Origin: Streptomyces sp. NRRL S-118
GTDB taxonomy: Bacteria > Actinomycetota > Actinomycetes > Streptomycetales > Streptomycetaceae
Direction of reading: 5' to 3'
Assembly (NCBI RefSeq): GCF_000716335.1
Contig: NZ_KL591021.1
Span: forward strand, 52,019 to 57,560
DNA: 5,542 bases
In this document: piece after piece, positions 1 through 5,542 of the stretch
Position numbering within the stretch: position 1 is the first letter of the stretch
Layout of the letters: the number at the start of each line of letters is the position of its first letter
The notes under the pieces: model-generated
Told to the model about the DNA's origin: nothing
The model's database searches: none
What the model saw: only the letters and a program-made list of their open reading frames with translations
Made by a program: the position numbers and the translations under genes

Positions 1-521
1 GCGGTCTCGCGCTCAACCCGGAGATCATCATCTGCGACGAGCCGGTGTCCGCCCTGGACGTGTCGGTGCAGGCGCAGGTGATCAACCTGATGGAGAAGCT
101 GCAGGACGAGTTCAACCTGTCCTACATCTTCATCGCGCACGACCTGTCGATCGTGCGGCACATCTCGGACCGGGTCGGCGTGATGTACCTCGGCAAGATG
201 GCCGAGATCGGTACGGACACGCAGATCTACGACCACCCGACGCACCCCTACACGCAGGCGCTGCTGTCGGCGGTCCCGGTGCCGGACCCGGAGGCCCGCG
301 AGGGCCGCGAGCGGATCATCCTCACCGGTGACGTCCCCTCGCCGGCGAACCCGCCGTCCGGCTGCCGCTTCCGCACCCGCTGCTGGAAGGCGCAGGACAA
401 GTGCGCCACCGAGGTCCCGCTGCTGGCGGTCCCGGAGCGCTTCCGCGGCGCCGACACCCCGGCGGCGCACGAGTCGGCGTGCCACTTCGCCGAGGAGAAG
501 GACGTCGTCCACGCGGCGTGA
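1..521 (+). CDS. Peptide ABC transporter ATP-binding protein, OppF/DppF type (3' part only)
   Basis: This is the C-terminal 172 residues of an ATPase that powers import of oligopeptides or dipeptides at the inner face of the membrane. The reading frame is already open at base 3, so the start, Walker A, Q-loop and signature motif lie upstream of the window. Visible motifs, numbered from base 3, are Walker B IIICDE (8-13) with catalytic Glu13, D-loop SALD (16-19) and switch His46 in IFIAHD. The oligopeptide-transporter C-terminal domain follows, with [12 protein letters not shown] at 81-91 and four cysteines at 121, 127, 134 and 160 (CX5CX6CX25C). Similar cysteines bind an iron-sulfur cluster in characterised Opp/Dpp transporters. 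The gene ends with TGA, and a strong hairpin begins 22 nt later, so it is probably the last gene of its operon. By gene order it could be bldKE of the bldK locus, but that is inference. Confidence 0.93.
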   Translation, partial: GLALNPEIIICDEPVSALDVSVQAQVINLMEKLQDEFNLSYIFIAHDLSIVRHISDRVGVMYLGKMAEIGTDTQIYDHPTHPYTQALLSAVPVPDPEAREGRERIILTGDVPSPANPPSGCRFRTRCWKAQDKCATEVPLLAVPERFRGADTPAAHESACHFAEEKDVVHAA

Positions 522-543
522 CCCCAGGGTCGGCGTGAACACC

Positions 544-575
544 GGTGCCCCGGGCCGTGAGCGGCCCGGGGCACC
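544..575 (+). terminator. Perfect GC-rich hairpin, probable intrinsic terminator of the upstream operon
   Basis: The arms GGTGCCCCGGGCC (544-556) and GGCCCGGGGCACC (563-575) are exact inverted repeats. The G557-C562 pair extends the stem to 14 bp around a TGAG loop. It begins 22 nt after the stop codon of the upstream ATPase. There is no T-tract behind it, which is usual for Streptomyces terminators. It should separate the upstream transporter operon from the one starting at 707, although some read-through is possible. A role as an mRNA 3' stabiliser is the alternative. Confidence 0.8.
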
Positions 576-591
576 CGTGCGTGTCCGGCCC

Positions 592-609
592 CCTCCCGCA
601 TGCGGGTGG
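592..609. promoter_or_regulatory. 18-bp near-perfect palindrome, possible operator
   Basis: A perfect 12-bp palindrome CCCGCATGCGGG (595-606) extends to 18 bp with a single mismatched pair (T594/T607), giving 8 of 9 symmetric pairs. The symmetry has no loop, so it suits a DNA-binding protein dimer better than an RNA hairpin. It lies between the terminator and the lipoprotein gene, where the promoter should be. I do not recognise the site as belonging to a known regulator. Chance palindromes are more frequent in GC-rich DNA, so this is a candidate only. Confidence 0.35.
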
Positions 610-630
610 TGCCGTGCCCGGACGGACGGG

Positions 631-654
631 TACGGCGTGCGCTCGCGCACCGTA
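631..654. promoter_or_regulatory. Interrupted dyad upstream of the lipoprotein gene
   Basis: GTGCGC (637-642) and GCGCAC (645-650) are exact inverted repeats separated by TC. The flanks TACG (631-634) and CGTA (651-654) also pair if the two bases 635-636 are skipped. That gives 10 paired bases per arm with a 2-base insertion in the left arm. It sits about 53-76 nt before the ATG at 707, a position suited to an operator over or near the promoter. I could not pick a convincing -35/-10 pair nearby; GTATGT at 662-667 is only a weak -10 candidate. Confidence 0.3.
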
Positions 655-694
655 TGGGGTGGTATGTGGGCCTAGGGCGAGACCGAGGACCACC

Positions 695-700
695 GGGAGG
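695..700 (+). promoter_or_regulatory. Ribosome binding site of the lipoprotein gene
   Basis: GGGAGG is followed by 6 nt and then ATG at 707. It decides the start: the frame stays open back to 545, but only the 707 ATG has both a Shine-Dalgarno sequence and a lipoprotein signal peptide directly behind it. Confidence 0.85.
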
Positions 701-706
701 CACCCC

Positions 707-2323
707 ATGCGCGGAGCCACGCACGTCAGGTCGGCCGCCTGTGCCGTGGCCGTCGCCCTCGCGGCGAGCGGCTGCGGCGGCGGCACAGCCGGCAGTGCCG
801 ACGGCATCGTGCGCTCCTCCTGGGGCGACCCCCAGAACCCCATCGAGCCCGCCAACACCAACGAGGTGCAGGGCGGCAAGGTCCTCGACCTCCTCTTCCG
901 CGGCCTCAAGCGGTACGACCCCGTGACCGGCGAGGCCGAGAACATGGTCGCCGAGAGGATCGAGACGTCCGACTCGCGGACGTTCACCGTCACCCTCAAG
1001 AAGGGCTGGACCTTCAGCAACGGCGAGCCGGTCACCGCCCGCTCCTTCGTCGACGCCTGGAACTACGGCGCCCACATCGACAACAAGCAGAACAACGCGC
1101 CCTTCTTCAGCAACATCGAGGGCTACGACGACGTCCACCCCGCCTCCGGCAGCCCCCGCGCCAAGGCGATGAAGGGACTCGTCGTCAAGGACGCCCGGAC
1201 GTTCACCGCCACCCTGAAGGACACGTTCTCCACCTGGCCGGAGACCCTCGGGTACCAGGCGTTCGTGCCCCTGCCCCGCACCTTCTTCACCGACCACGAC
1301 GGCTGGCTGAACAAGCCCGTCGGCAACGGCCCGTACACGGTGGTGTCCTACCAGAAGGGCGCCGGCATGAAGCTGCGCCGCTGGGACGCCTACCCGGGCC
1401 CCGACAAGGCGCGCAACGGCGGCGTGGACCTCAACGTCTACACCGACAACAACACCGCCTACACCGACCTGATGGCCGGCAACCTCGACCTCGTCGACGA
1501 CGTACCCGCGCAAGCGCTCAAGAACGTCGCGAGCGACCTCGGTGACCGCTACATCAACCAGCCCGCCCTCATCATCCAGACCCTCGCCTTCCCCATGTAC
1601 CGGCCGGAGTGGTCCAGGCCCGGCATGGAGAAGGTCCGCCGCGGTCTGTCCATGGCCATCGACCGGGCCGAGATCACCCGGCAGATCTACCAGGGCACCC
1701 GCACCCCCGCGAAGGACTGGACCTCCCCGGCGCTCGGCGGCGACGGCGGCTACAGCGAACTGTGCGGTGCCGCCTGCACGTACAACCCCCGCGAGGCGAA
1801 GAAGCTCATCGAGGAGGGCGGCGGGCTGCCCGGCGGCCGGCTGACGCTCAGCTCCAACGTCGACACCGGCTCCCACCGCGCCTGGATGGACGCCGTCTGC
1901 AACAGCGTCAACAACACGCTCGGCAAGGGCGCGGTCTGCACGGTCGACCCCGTCGGCACCTTCGCCGACTACCGCAACCGCACGACGACCTACAAGATGA
2001 GCGGCCCCTTCCGCTCCGGCTGGCAGGCCGACTACCCGCTCATCCAGAACTTCCTGCAGCCGCTGTACTACACCGGCGGCTCCGCCAACTACGGCAAGTT
2101 CAGCAACCCCCGGTTCGACGCCCTCGTCGACAGGGCCAACCGGGCATCCGACCCGACCGCGGCGGTGAACGACTTCCAGGCCGCCGAACGCATCCTCGGC
2201 GAGCAGATGCCGGTCATCCCGCTCTGGTACCAGAACGGCAGCGCCGGCTACTCCGAGCGGCTCTCCGACGTGGCCCTGAACCAGTTCAGCGTCCCGGTCT
2301 ACGACCGCATCAAGGTCAGCTGA
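707..2323 (+). CDS. Peptide ABC transporter substrate-binding lipoprotein (SBP_bac_5, DppA/OppA family)
   Basis: This 538-residue lipoprotein should capture peptides outside the membrane and deliver them to the permeases encoded downstream. Residues 1-22 form a signal peptide: Arg2 and Arg8, a hydrophobic Ala/Val core at 10-20, then a lipobox AASG-Cys23 and a Gly-rich linker. The mature part carries family landmarks: SNGEPVTARSFVDAWNYG (104-121), GNGPYTVVSYQKG (206-218) and GWQADYP (438-444). Asp442 is in the place where DppA and OppA use an aspartate to hold the peptide N-terminus; that mapping is by motif, not alignment. Cysteines at 353/357 and 398/411 may form two disulfides. The length is normal for the family. 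It is the first gene of the operon and is followed after 28 bp by a permease gene, with no hairpin between them. Whether the ligand is a dipeptide, an oligopeptide or a signalling peptide cannot be read from the sequence. Confidence 0.93.
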   Translation: MRGATHVRSAACAVAVALAASGCGGGTAGSADGIVRSSWGDPQNPIEPANTNEVQGGKVLDLLFRGLKRYDPVTGEAENMVAERIETSDSRTFTVTLKKGWTFSNGEPVTARSFVDAWNYGAHIDNKQNNAPFFSNIEGYDDVHPASGSPRAKAMKGLVVKDARTFTATLKDTFSTWPETLGYQAFVPLPRTFFTDHDGWLNKPVGNGPYTVVSYQKGAGMKLRRWDAYPGPDKARNGGVDLNVYTDNNTAYTDLMAGNLDLVDDVPAQALKNVASDLGDRYINQPALIIQTLAFPMYRPEWSRPGMEKVRRGLSMAIDRAEITRQIYQGTRTPAKDWTSPALGGDGGYSELCGAACTYNPREAKKLIEEGGGLPGGRLTLSSNVDTGSHRAWMDAVCNSVNNTLGKGAVCTVDPVGTFADYRNRTTTYKMSGPFRSGWQADYPLIQNFLQPLYYTGGSANYGKFSNPRFDALVDRANRASDPTAAVNDFQAAERILGEQMPVIPLWYQNGSAGYSERLSDVALNQFSVPVYDRIKVS

Positions 2324-2351
2324 CACCCCGCGACCGACGACCGGAGCCCCC

Positions 2352-3275
2352 ATGGGACGCTATGTGATCCGGCGGCTGCTCCAGATGATCCCGGTGTTCA
2401 TCGGCAGCACCTTCCTCATCTTCTTCATGGTGTACGCGCTGGGCGACCCGGTCGCTGCCCTCTTCGGCGACCGCGCCCCCGACCCGGCCACCGCCGCCCG
2501 CATCCGCCACGACCTCCACCTCGACCAGCCCCTGTGGAAGCAGTACCTGCACTACATGGGGCAGATCTTCCAGGGCGACTTCGGCACCGCCTTCAACGGC
2601 CAGCAGGTCACCGAGCTGATGGCCTCGGCCTTCCCCGTCACCCTGCGGCTCACCCTCGTCGCCGTCGCCATCGAGATCGTCGTCGGCATCACCTTCGGCG
2701 TCATCAGCGGGCTCAAGCGCGGTCGTCCCCTCGACACCGGACTGCTGGTGCTCACCCTCGTCGTGATCTCCGTACCGACGTTCGTCTCCGGGTACCTGCT
2801 GCAGTACCTGTTCGGCGTGAAATGGGGCTGGGTGAGCCCGTCGGTCTCCATCGACGCCCGCCTGGACGAACTCATCCTGCCGGGCACCGTCCTGGCCCTC
2901 GTGTCGCTGGCCTACGTCACCCGGCTCAGCCGCACCTCCATCGCCGAGAACGTCCGCGCCGACTACGTCCGCACCGCCGTCGCCAAGGGCCTGCCGCGCC
3001 ACCGGGTCATCACCCGCCACGTGCTGCGCAACTCCCTGATCCCCGTCGTCACCTTCATCGGCGCCGACATCGGCGCCCTCATGGGCGGCGCCATCGTCAC
3101 CGAGCGGATCTTCAACATCCACGGCGTCGGCTACCAGCTCTACCAGGGCATCCTGCGCAACAACGCACCCACCGTCGTCGGCTTCGTGACGATCCTCGTG
3201 ATCGTGTTCCTGCTGGCCAACCTGCTCGTCGACCTGCTGTACGCGGTCCTGGACCCGAGGATCCGTTATGCCTGA
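2352..3275 (+). CDS. Peptide ABC transporter permease, DppB/OppB type
   Basis: This 307-residue membrane protein is one half of the translocation channel. It starts MGRYVIRRLLQMIP, the usual DppB opening, with GGAG at 2343-2346 placed 5 nt before the ATG. Six membrane segments can be read at about 9-30, 97-120, 128-155, 173-190, 229-251 and 273-298. The long loop after the first (about 31-96), with GDPVAALFGDRAPD and a GDFGTAF motif, is the family's extracellular region. The EAA loop that docks an ATPase is YVRTAVAKGLPRHRVITRHV (205-224), followed by LRNSLIPV. GGAIVTERIFNIHGVG (245-260) is another strongly conserved family stretch. Length is typical. Its last 8 bp overlap the next permease gene (ATGCCTGA), which suggests coupled translation and equal amounts of the two permeases. 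Confidence 0.95.
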   Translation: MGRYVIRRLLQMIPVFIGSTFLIFFMVYALGDPVAALFGDRAPDPATAARIRHDLHLDQPLWKQYLHYMGQIFQGDFGTAFNGQQVTELMASAFPVTLRLTLVAVAIEIVVGITFGVISGLKRGRPLDTGLLVLTLVVISVPTFVSGYLLQYLFGVKWGWVSPSVSIDARLDELILPGTVLALVSLAYVTRLSRTSIAENVRADYVRTAVAKGLPRHRVITRHVLRNSLIPVVTFIGADIGALMGGAIVTERIFNIHGVGYQLYQGILRNNAPTVVGFVTILVIVFLLANLLVDLLYAVLDPRIRYA

Positions 3276-4257
3276 GCGCGACCCCGCGAAGGACGTCATC
3301 GCCCCGGCCGGCGCGGGCGGCGCCATGGACCTGGCGCTGAGCGAGGCGGAGACCCTGGAGGCCGCCACCCCCGCCACCCCCGTCACCCCCGGTCCCACCG
3401 GCGCCGTCGGCCGCCCCCGCTCCCTGTGGAGCGACGCCTGGCACCAGCTGCGCCGCAACCCCGTCTTCCTCGTCTCCGCCCTCCTCATCGTCTTCCTCGT
3501 CCTGATCGCCCTCTGGCCGCAGATCCTCGCCGGCGGCGACCCCCTGAGATGCGACCTGTCCAAGTCGCAGGCGGGCGCCGCCCCCGGCCACCCGTTCGGG
3601 TACGACACCCAGGGCTGCGACGTGTACACCCGTACGGTCCACGGAGCGCGGGCCTCCATCACCGTCGGCGTCTGCGCCACCCTCGGCGCCGCGGTGCTCG
3701 GCAGCCTGCTCGGCGGGCTCGCCGGGTTCTACGGCGGCTGGTGGGACGCCCTGCTCTCGCGCGCCGCCGACGTCTTCTTCGGCATCCCCGTCATCCTGGG
3801 CGGCCTGGTCTTCCTCTCCGTCGTCACCAGCTCCACCGTGTGGCCGGTCGTCGGCTTCATCGTGCTGCTCGGCTGGCCCCAGGTCGCCCGCATCGCCCGC
3901 GGCGCCGTCCTCACGGCGCGGGAGCACGACTACGTCCAGGCGGCGCGGGCCCTCGGCGCGGGCAGCGGGCGCATGCTGCTGCGCCACGTCGCGCCCAACG
4001 CCGTCGCACCCGTCATCGTCGTGGCCACCATCGCCCTGGGCACGTACATCGCCCTGGAGGCCACGCTCTCCTTCCTGGGGGTCGGGCTGCGGCCGCCGAC
4101 CGTCTCCTGGGGCATCGACATCTCCAACGCCGCGCCGCAGATCCGCAACGCCCCGCACATGCTGCTGTGGCCGGCCGGCGCCCTGAGCATCACCGTGCTC
4201 GCCTTCATCATGCTCGGCGACGCGGTCCGCGACGCCCTCGACCCCAAGCTCCGGTAG
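3268..4257 (+). CDS. Peptide ABC transporter permease, DppC/OppC type, with extended N-terminus
   Basis: This 329-residue protein is the second half of the channel. GAGG (3257-3260) lies 7 nt before its ATG, inside the preceding gene. Residues 1-50 are an Ala/Pro/Thr-rich, probably disordered cytoplasmic tail with three ATP/VTP tripeptides at 33-41. An OppC_N-like segment begins near RSLWSDAWHQLRRNPVF (51-67). Membrane segments are at about 66-86, 130-153, 166-187, 191-210, 246-268 and 297-318. The motif HPFGYDTQGCDVYTRTVHGA (108-127) precedes the second helix, and the EAA loop is DYVQAARALGAGSGRMLLRH (221-240). LEATLSFLGVGLRPP (263-277) is characteristic of the family. Cys95 and Cys117 lie in the extracellular loop and could form a disulfide. 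Met20 (base 3325) is an in-frame alternative start but has no good ribosome binding site. It ends with TAG in the same frame as the next gene. Confidence 0.94.
   Translation: MPERDPAKDVIAPAGAGGAMDLALSEAETLEAATPATPVTPGPTGAVGRPRSLWSDAWHQLRRNPVFLVSALLIVFLVLIALWPQILAGGDPLRCDLSKSQAGAAPGHPFGYDTQGCDVYTRTVHGARASITVGVCATLGAAVLGSLLGGLAGFYGGWWDALLSRAADVFFGIPVILGGLVFLSVVTSSTVWPVVGFIVLLGWPQVARIARGAVLTAREHDYVQAARALGAGSGRMLLRHVAPNAVAPVIVVATIALGTYIALEATLSFLGVGLRPPTVSWGIDISNAAPQIRNAPHMLLWPAGALSITVLAFIMLGDAVRDALDPKLR
3364..3390 (+). repeat. Three tandem 9-bp units in the permease N-terminal tail
   Basis: GCCACCCCC occurs twice (3364-3372, 3373-3381) and is followed by a one-base variant, GTCACCCCC (3382-3390). 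The units encode Ala-Thr-Pro, Ala-Thr-Pro and Val-Thr-Pro. The unit length is a multiple of three, so copy number could change without breaking the frame. It lies in the poorly constrained tail before the first membrane segment. Confidence 0.7.
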
Positions 4258-4258
4258 G
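4253..4258 (+). promoter_or_regulatory. Weak ribosome binding site overlapping the permease stop codon
   Basis: GGTAGG lies 5 nt before the ATG at 4264 and contains the TAG stop (4255-4257) of the preceding permease. It matches the GGAGG consensus poorly. Ribosomes ending the permease probably reinitiate here, so the ATPase is likely translated by coupling. Confidence 0.5.
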
Positions 4259-4263
4259 CCCCC

Positions 4264-5250
4264 ATGCTGCTCGAAGTCCGTGATCTGTACGTCGAGTTCC
4301 GCACCCGCGACGGCGTGGCGCACGCCGTCAACGGCGTCTCGTACGCGGTCGACGCCGGCGAGACCCTGGCCGTGCTCGGCGAGTCGGGCTCGGGGAAGTC
4401 CGTCACCGCCCAGGCCGTCATGGGCATCCTCGACACCCCGCCCGGCCGCATCACGGGCGGCGAGATCCTCTTCCAGGGCCGCGATCTGCTCCCGCTCAAG
4501 GAGGACGCCCGGCGCCGGATCCGCGGCGCGGGGATGGCGATGGTCTTCCAGGACGCCCTGTCGGCGCTGAACCCGGTGCTCAGCGTCGGGGACCAGCTGG
4601 GGGAGATGTTCGTGGTCCACCGGGGCATGTCGAAGAAGGCCGCCCGCGCCAGGGCCGTGGAGCTGATGGACCGGGTCCGCATCCCCGCCGCCCGCGAGCG
4701 GGCCGGCCAGTACCCGCACCAGTTCTCCGGCGGCATGCGCCAGCGGATCATGATCGCGATGGCCATGGCGCTGGAACCGGACCTGATCATCGCCGACGAG
4801 CCGACCACCGCCCTGGACGTCACCGTCCAGGCCCAGGTCATGGACCTGCTCGCGGAACTGCGGCGCGAACTGGGCATGGGCCTGATCCTCATCACCCACG
4901 ACCTGGGCGTCGTCGCCGATGTCGCCGACAGGATCGCGGTCATGTACGCGGGCCGGATCGTCGAGACCGCGCCCGTCCACGACGTCTACCAGGCACCCGC
5001 CCACCCGTACACCCAGGGCCTGCTCGACTCGATCCCCCGCCTGCACCACAAGGGCAAGGAGCTGTACGCCATCAAGGGCCTGCCGCCGAACCTGCTGGAC
5101 ATCCCGCCCGGCTGCGCCTTCCACCCCCGCTGCCCGCGCGCCCAGGACGTGTGCCGCACCGAGGAACCGCCGCTGTACGAGGTCTCCGAGGACCGGCGCA
5201 GCGCGTGCCACTTCTGGAAGGAGACCCTCCATGACGCCACCGCCCCCTGA
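4264..5250 (+). CDS. Peptide ABC transporter ATP-binding protein, DppD/OppD type
   Basis: This 328-residue cytoplasmic ATPase should pair with the ATPase encoded next to energise peptide import. The nucleotide-binding domain is complete: Walker A GESGSGKS (39-46), Q-loop Gln96 in MVFQD, signature FSGGMRQR (154-161), Walker B LIIADE (174-179) with Glu179, D-loop TALD (182-185) and switch His212. The C-terminal oligopeptide-transporter domain has HPYTQGLLDSIPRL (247-260) and cysteines 284, 290, 297 and 315 (CX5CX6CX17C), the pattern associated with a [4Fe-4S] cluster in related Opp/Dpp proteins. Length and motif order are normal, and nothing suggests loss of activity. The start at 4264 follows the permease stop by 6 nt in the same reading frame. 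Its final 20 bp overlap the next ATPase gene. Confidence 0.95.
   Translation: MLLEVRDLYVEFRTRDGVAHAVNGVSYAVDAGETLAVLGESGSGKSVTAQAVMGILDTPPGRITGGEILFQGRDLLPLKEDARRRIRGAGMAMVFQDALSALNPVLSVGDQLGEMFVVHRGMSKKAARARAVELMDRVRIPAARERAGQYPHQFSGGMRQRIMIAMAMALEPDLIIADEPTTALDVTVQAQVMDLLAELRRELGMGLILITHDLGVVADVADRIAVMYAGRIVETAPVHDVYQAPAHPYTQGLLDSIPRLHHKGKELYAIKGLPPNLLDIPPGCAFHPRCPRAQDVCRTEEPPLYEVSEDRRSACHFWKETLHDATAP
5216..5223 (+). promoter_or_regulatory. Strong ribosome binding site of the second ATPase, inside the first
   Basis: GGAAGGAG lies 7 nt before the ATG at 5231, within the coding end of the preceding ATPase. It supports the 5231 start despite the 20-bp overlap, and it is stronger than the site used by the preceding gene. 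Confidence 0.75.
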
Positions 5251-5542
5251 GACACCGGTGCCGGGGGCGACGGCGCCCGGGACGCCGCTGCTGGAAGTGC
5301 GCGGGCTCGTCAAGCACTACCCCCTCACCCGGGGCATCGTCCTCAAGAAGCAGATCGGCGCGGTCAAGGCGGTCGACGGCGTCGACTTCACGCTGGGGAA
5401 GGGCGAGACGCTCGGCATCGTGGGCGAGTCCGGCTGCGGCAAGTCGACCGTCGCCCGCATGCTCGTCCACCTGGAGCGCCCCACGGCCGGGCGGATCCTC
5501 TACAAGGGCGAGGACATCACCAAGCTGTCCGGCCGCGCGCTG
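5231..5542 (+). CDS. Peptide ABC transporter ATP-binding protein, DppF/OppF type (5' part only)
   Basis: The first 104 residues of the second ATPase of this operon are visible; the frame is open to the window end, so no stop is seen. After a Pro-rich tail of about 18 residues ([17 protein letters not shown]), the nucleotide-binding domain begins at [13 protein letters not shown] (20-32). An insert with [20 protein letters not shown] (34-53) is typical of OppF/DppF and is not seen in the DppD-type neighbour. Walker A is GESGCGKS (65-72). The Q-loop, signature and Walker B lie beyond the window. The gene overlaps its neighbour by 20 bp in a different frame. It should form the ATPase heterodimer with that neighbour, and it is the counterpart of the gene fragment at the start of the window. 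Confidence 0.92.
   Translation, partial: MTPPPPETPVPGATAPGTPLLEVRGLVKHYPLTRGIVLKKQIGAVKAVDGVDFTLGKGETLGIVGESGCGKSTVARMLVHLERPTAGRILYKGEDITKLSGRAL

Noticed and set aside
651..680. Promoter -10/-35 elements before the lipoprotein gene
   Set aside because: GTATGT (662-667) is a weak -10 and no matching -35 is present at the right distance, so I do not call a promoter.
545..706. Upstream extension of the lipoprotein reading frame
   Set aside because: The frame is open here, but it runs through the terminator and palindromes and would bury the signal peptide 54 residues in. The ATG at 707 has the ribosome binding site and lipobox.
2315..2324. GTCAGCTGAC palindrome across the lipoprotein stop codon
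   Set aside because: Ten perfect bases without a loop are expected by chance at about this scale in several kilobases, and the 28-bp gap holds no further stem that would act as an attenuator.
248..2353. 701-residue open frame on the minus strand
   Set aside because: It lies antisense to the lipoprotein gene and the upstream ATPase. Its product is a Val/Gly/Ala/Arg/Asp-rich string without domains, as expected from the complement of GC-rich codons.
2316..3680. 454-residue open frame on the minus strand
   Set aside because: It is antisense to both permease genes; the Asp/Gly/Val/Glu-rich product mirrors membrane-protein codons and is not a real protein.
3112..5313. 733-residue open frame on the minus strand
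   Set aside because: It is antisense to three clear transporter genes, has the same low-complexity composition, and shows no family motif.

Overview
The window looks like chromosomal DNA from a Streptomyces or close actinomycete. It is very GC-rich throughout, with third codon positions almost always G or C. The reading frames carry Gram-positive-style peptide transporter genes, and the one complete intergenic gap has a strong hairpin without a U-tract, as is common in Streptomyces. I see no RNA genes, CRISPR, insertion sequence, phage gene or attachment site.

Layout, all genes on the plus strand. (1) 1-521 is the 3' end of an OppF/DppF-type ATPase, the last gene of an upstream peptide ABC transporter operon. 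(2) 522-706 is a 185-bp intergenic gap with a perfect 14-bp stem hairpin (probable terminator), an 18-bp near-perfect palindrome, a second GC-rich dyad and a Shine-Dalgarno sequence. (3) 707-5542 holds a second, colinear peptide ABC transporter operon: substrate-binding lipoprotein (707-2323), DppB-type permease (2352-3275), DppC-type permease (3268-4257), DppD-type ATPase (4264-5250) and the 5' part of a DppF-type ATPase (from 5231, running off the window). Genes are packed with gaps of 28 and 6 bp and overlaps of 8 and 20 bp, which indicates one transcript with translational coupling.

In this family the lipoprotein captures a peptide outside the membrane. The two six-helix permeases form the channel, and the two ATPases dock on the permease EAA loops and drive import. 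Both ATPase C-termini visible here keep a four-cysteine motif, which in related Opp/Dpp transporters has been assigned to an iron-sulfur cluster.

The arrangement (end of one peptide ABC operon, then SBP-permease-permease-ATPase-ATPase) matches my recollection of the Streptomyces bldK neighbourhood, where the bldKA-E operon (SCO5112-SCO5116 in S. coelicolor) is followed by a second peptide transporter operon (SCO5117-SCO5121). This is inferred from gene order and needs a homology search. I found no clear sign of a wholly new system. The best leads are the intergenic palindromes, the in-frame UAG junction between permease and ATPase, and the cysteine features.
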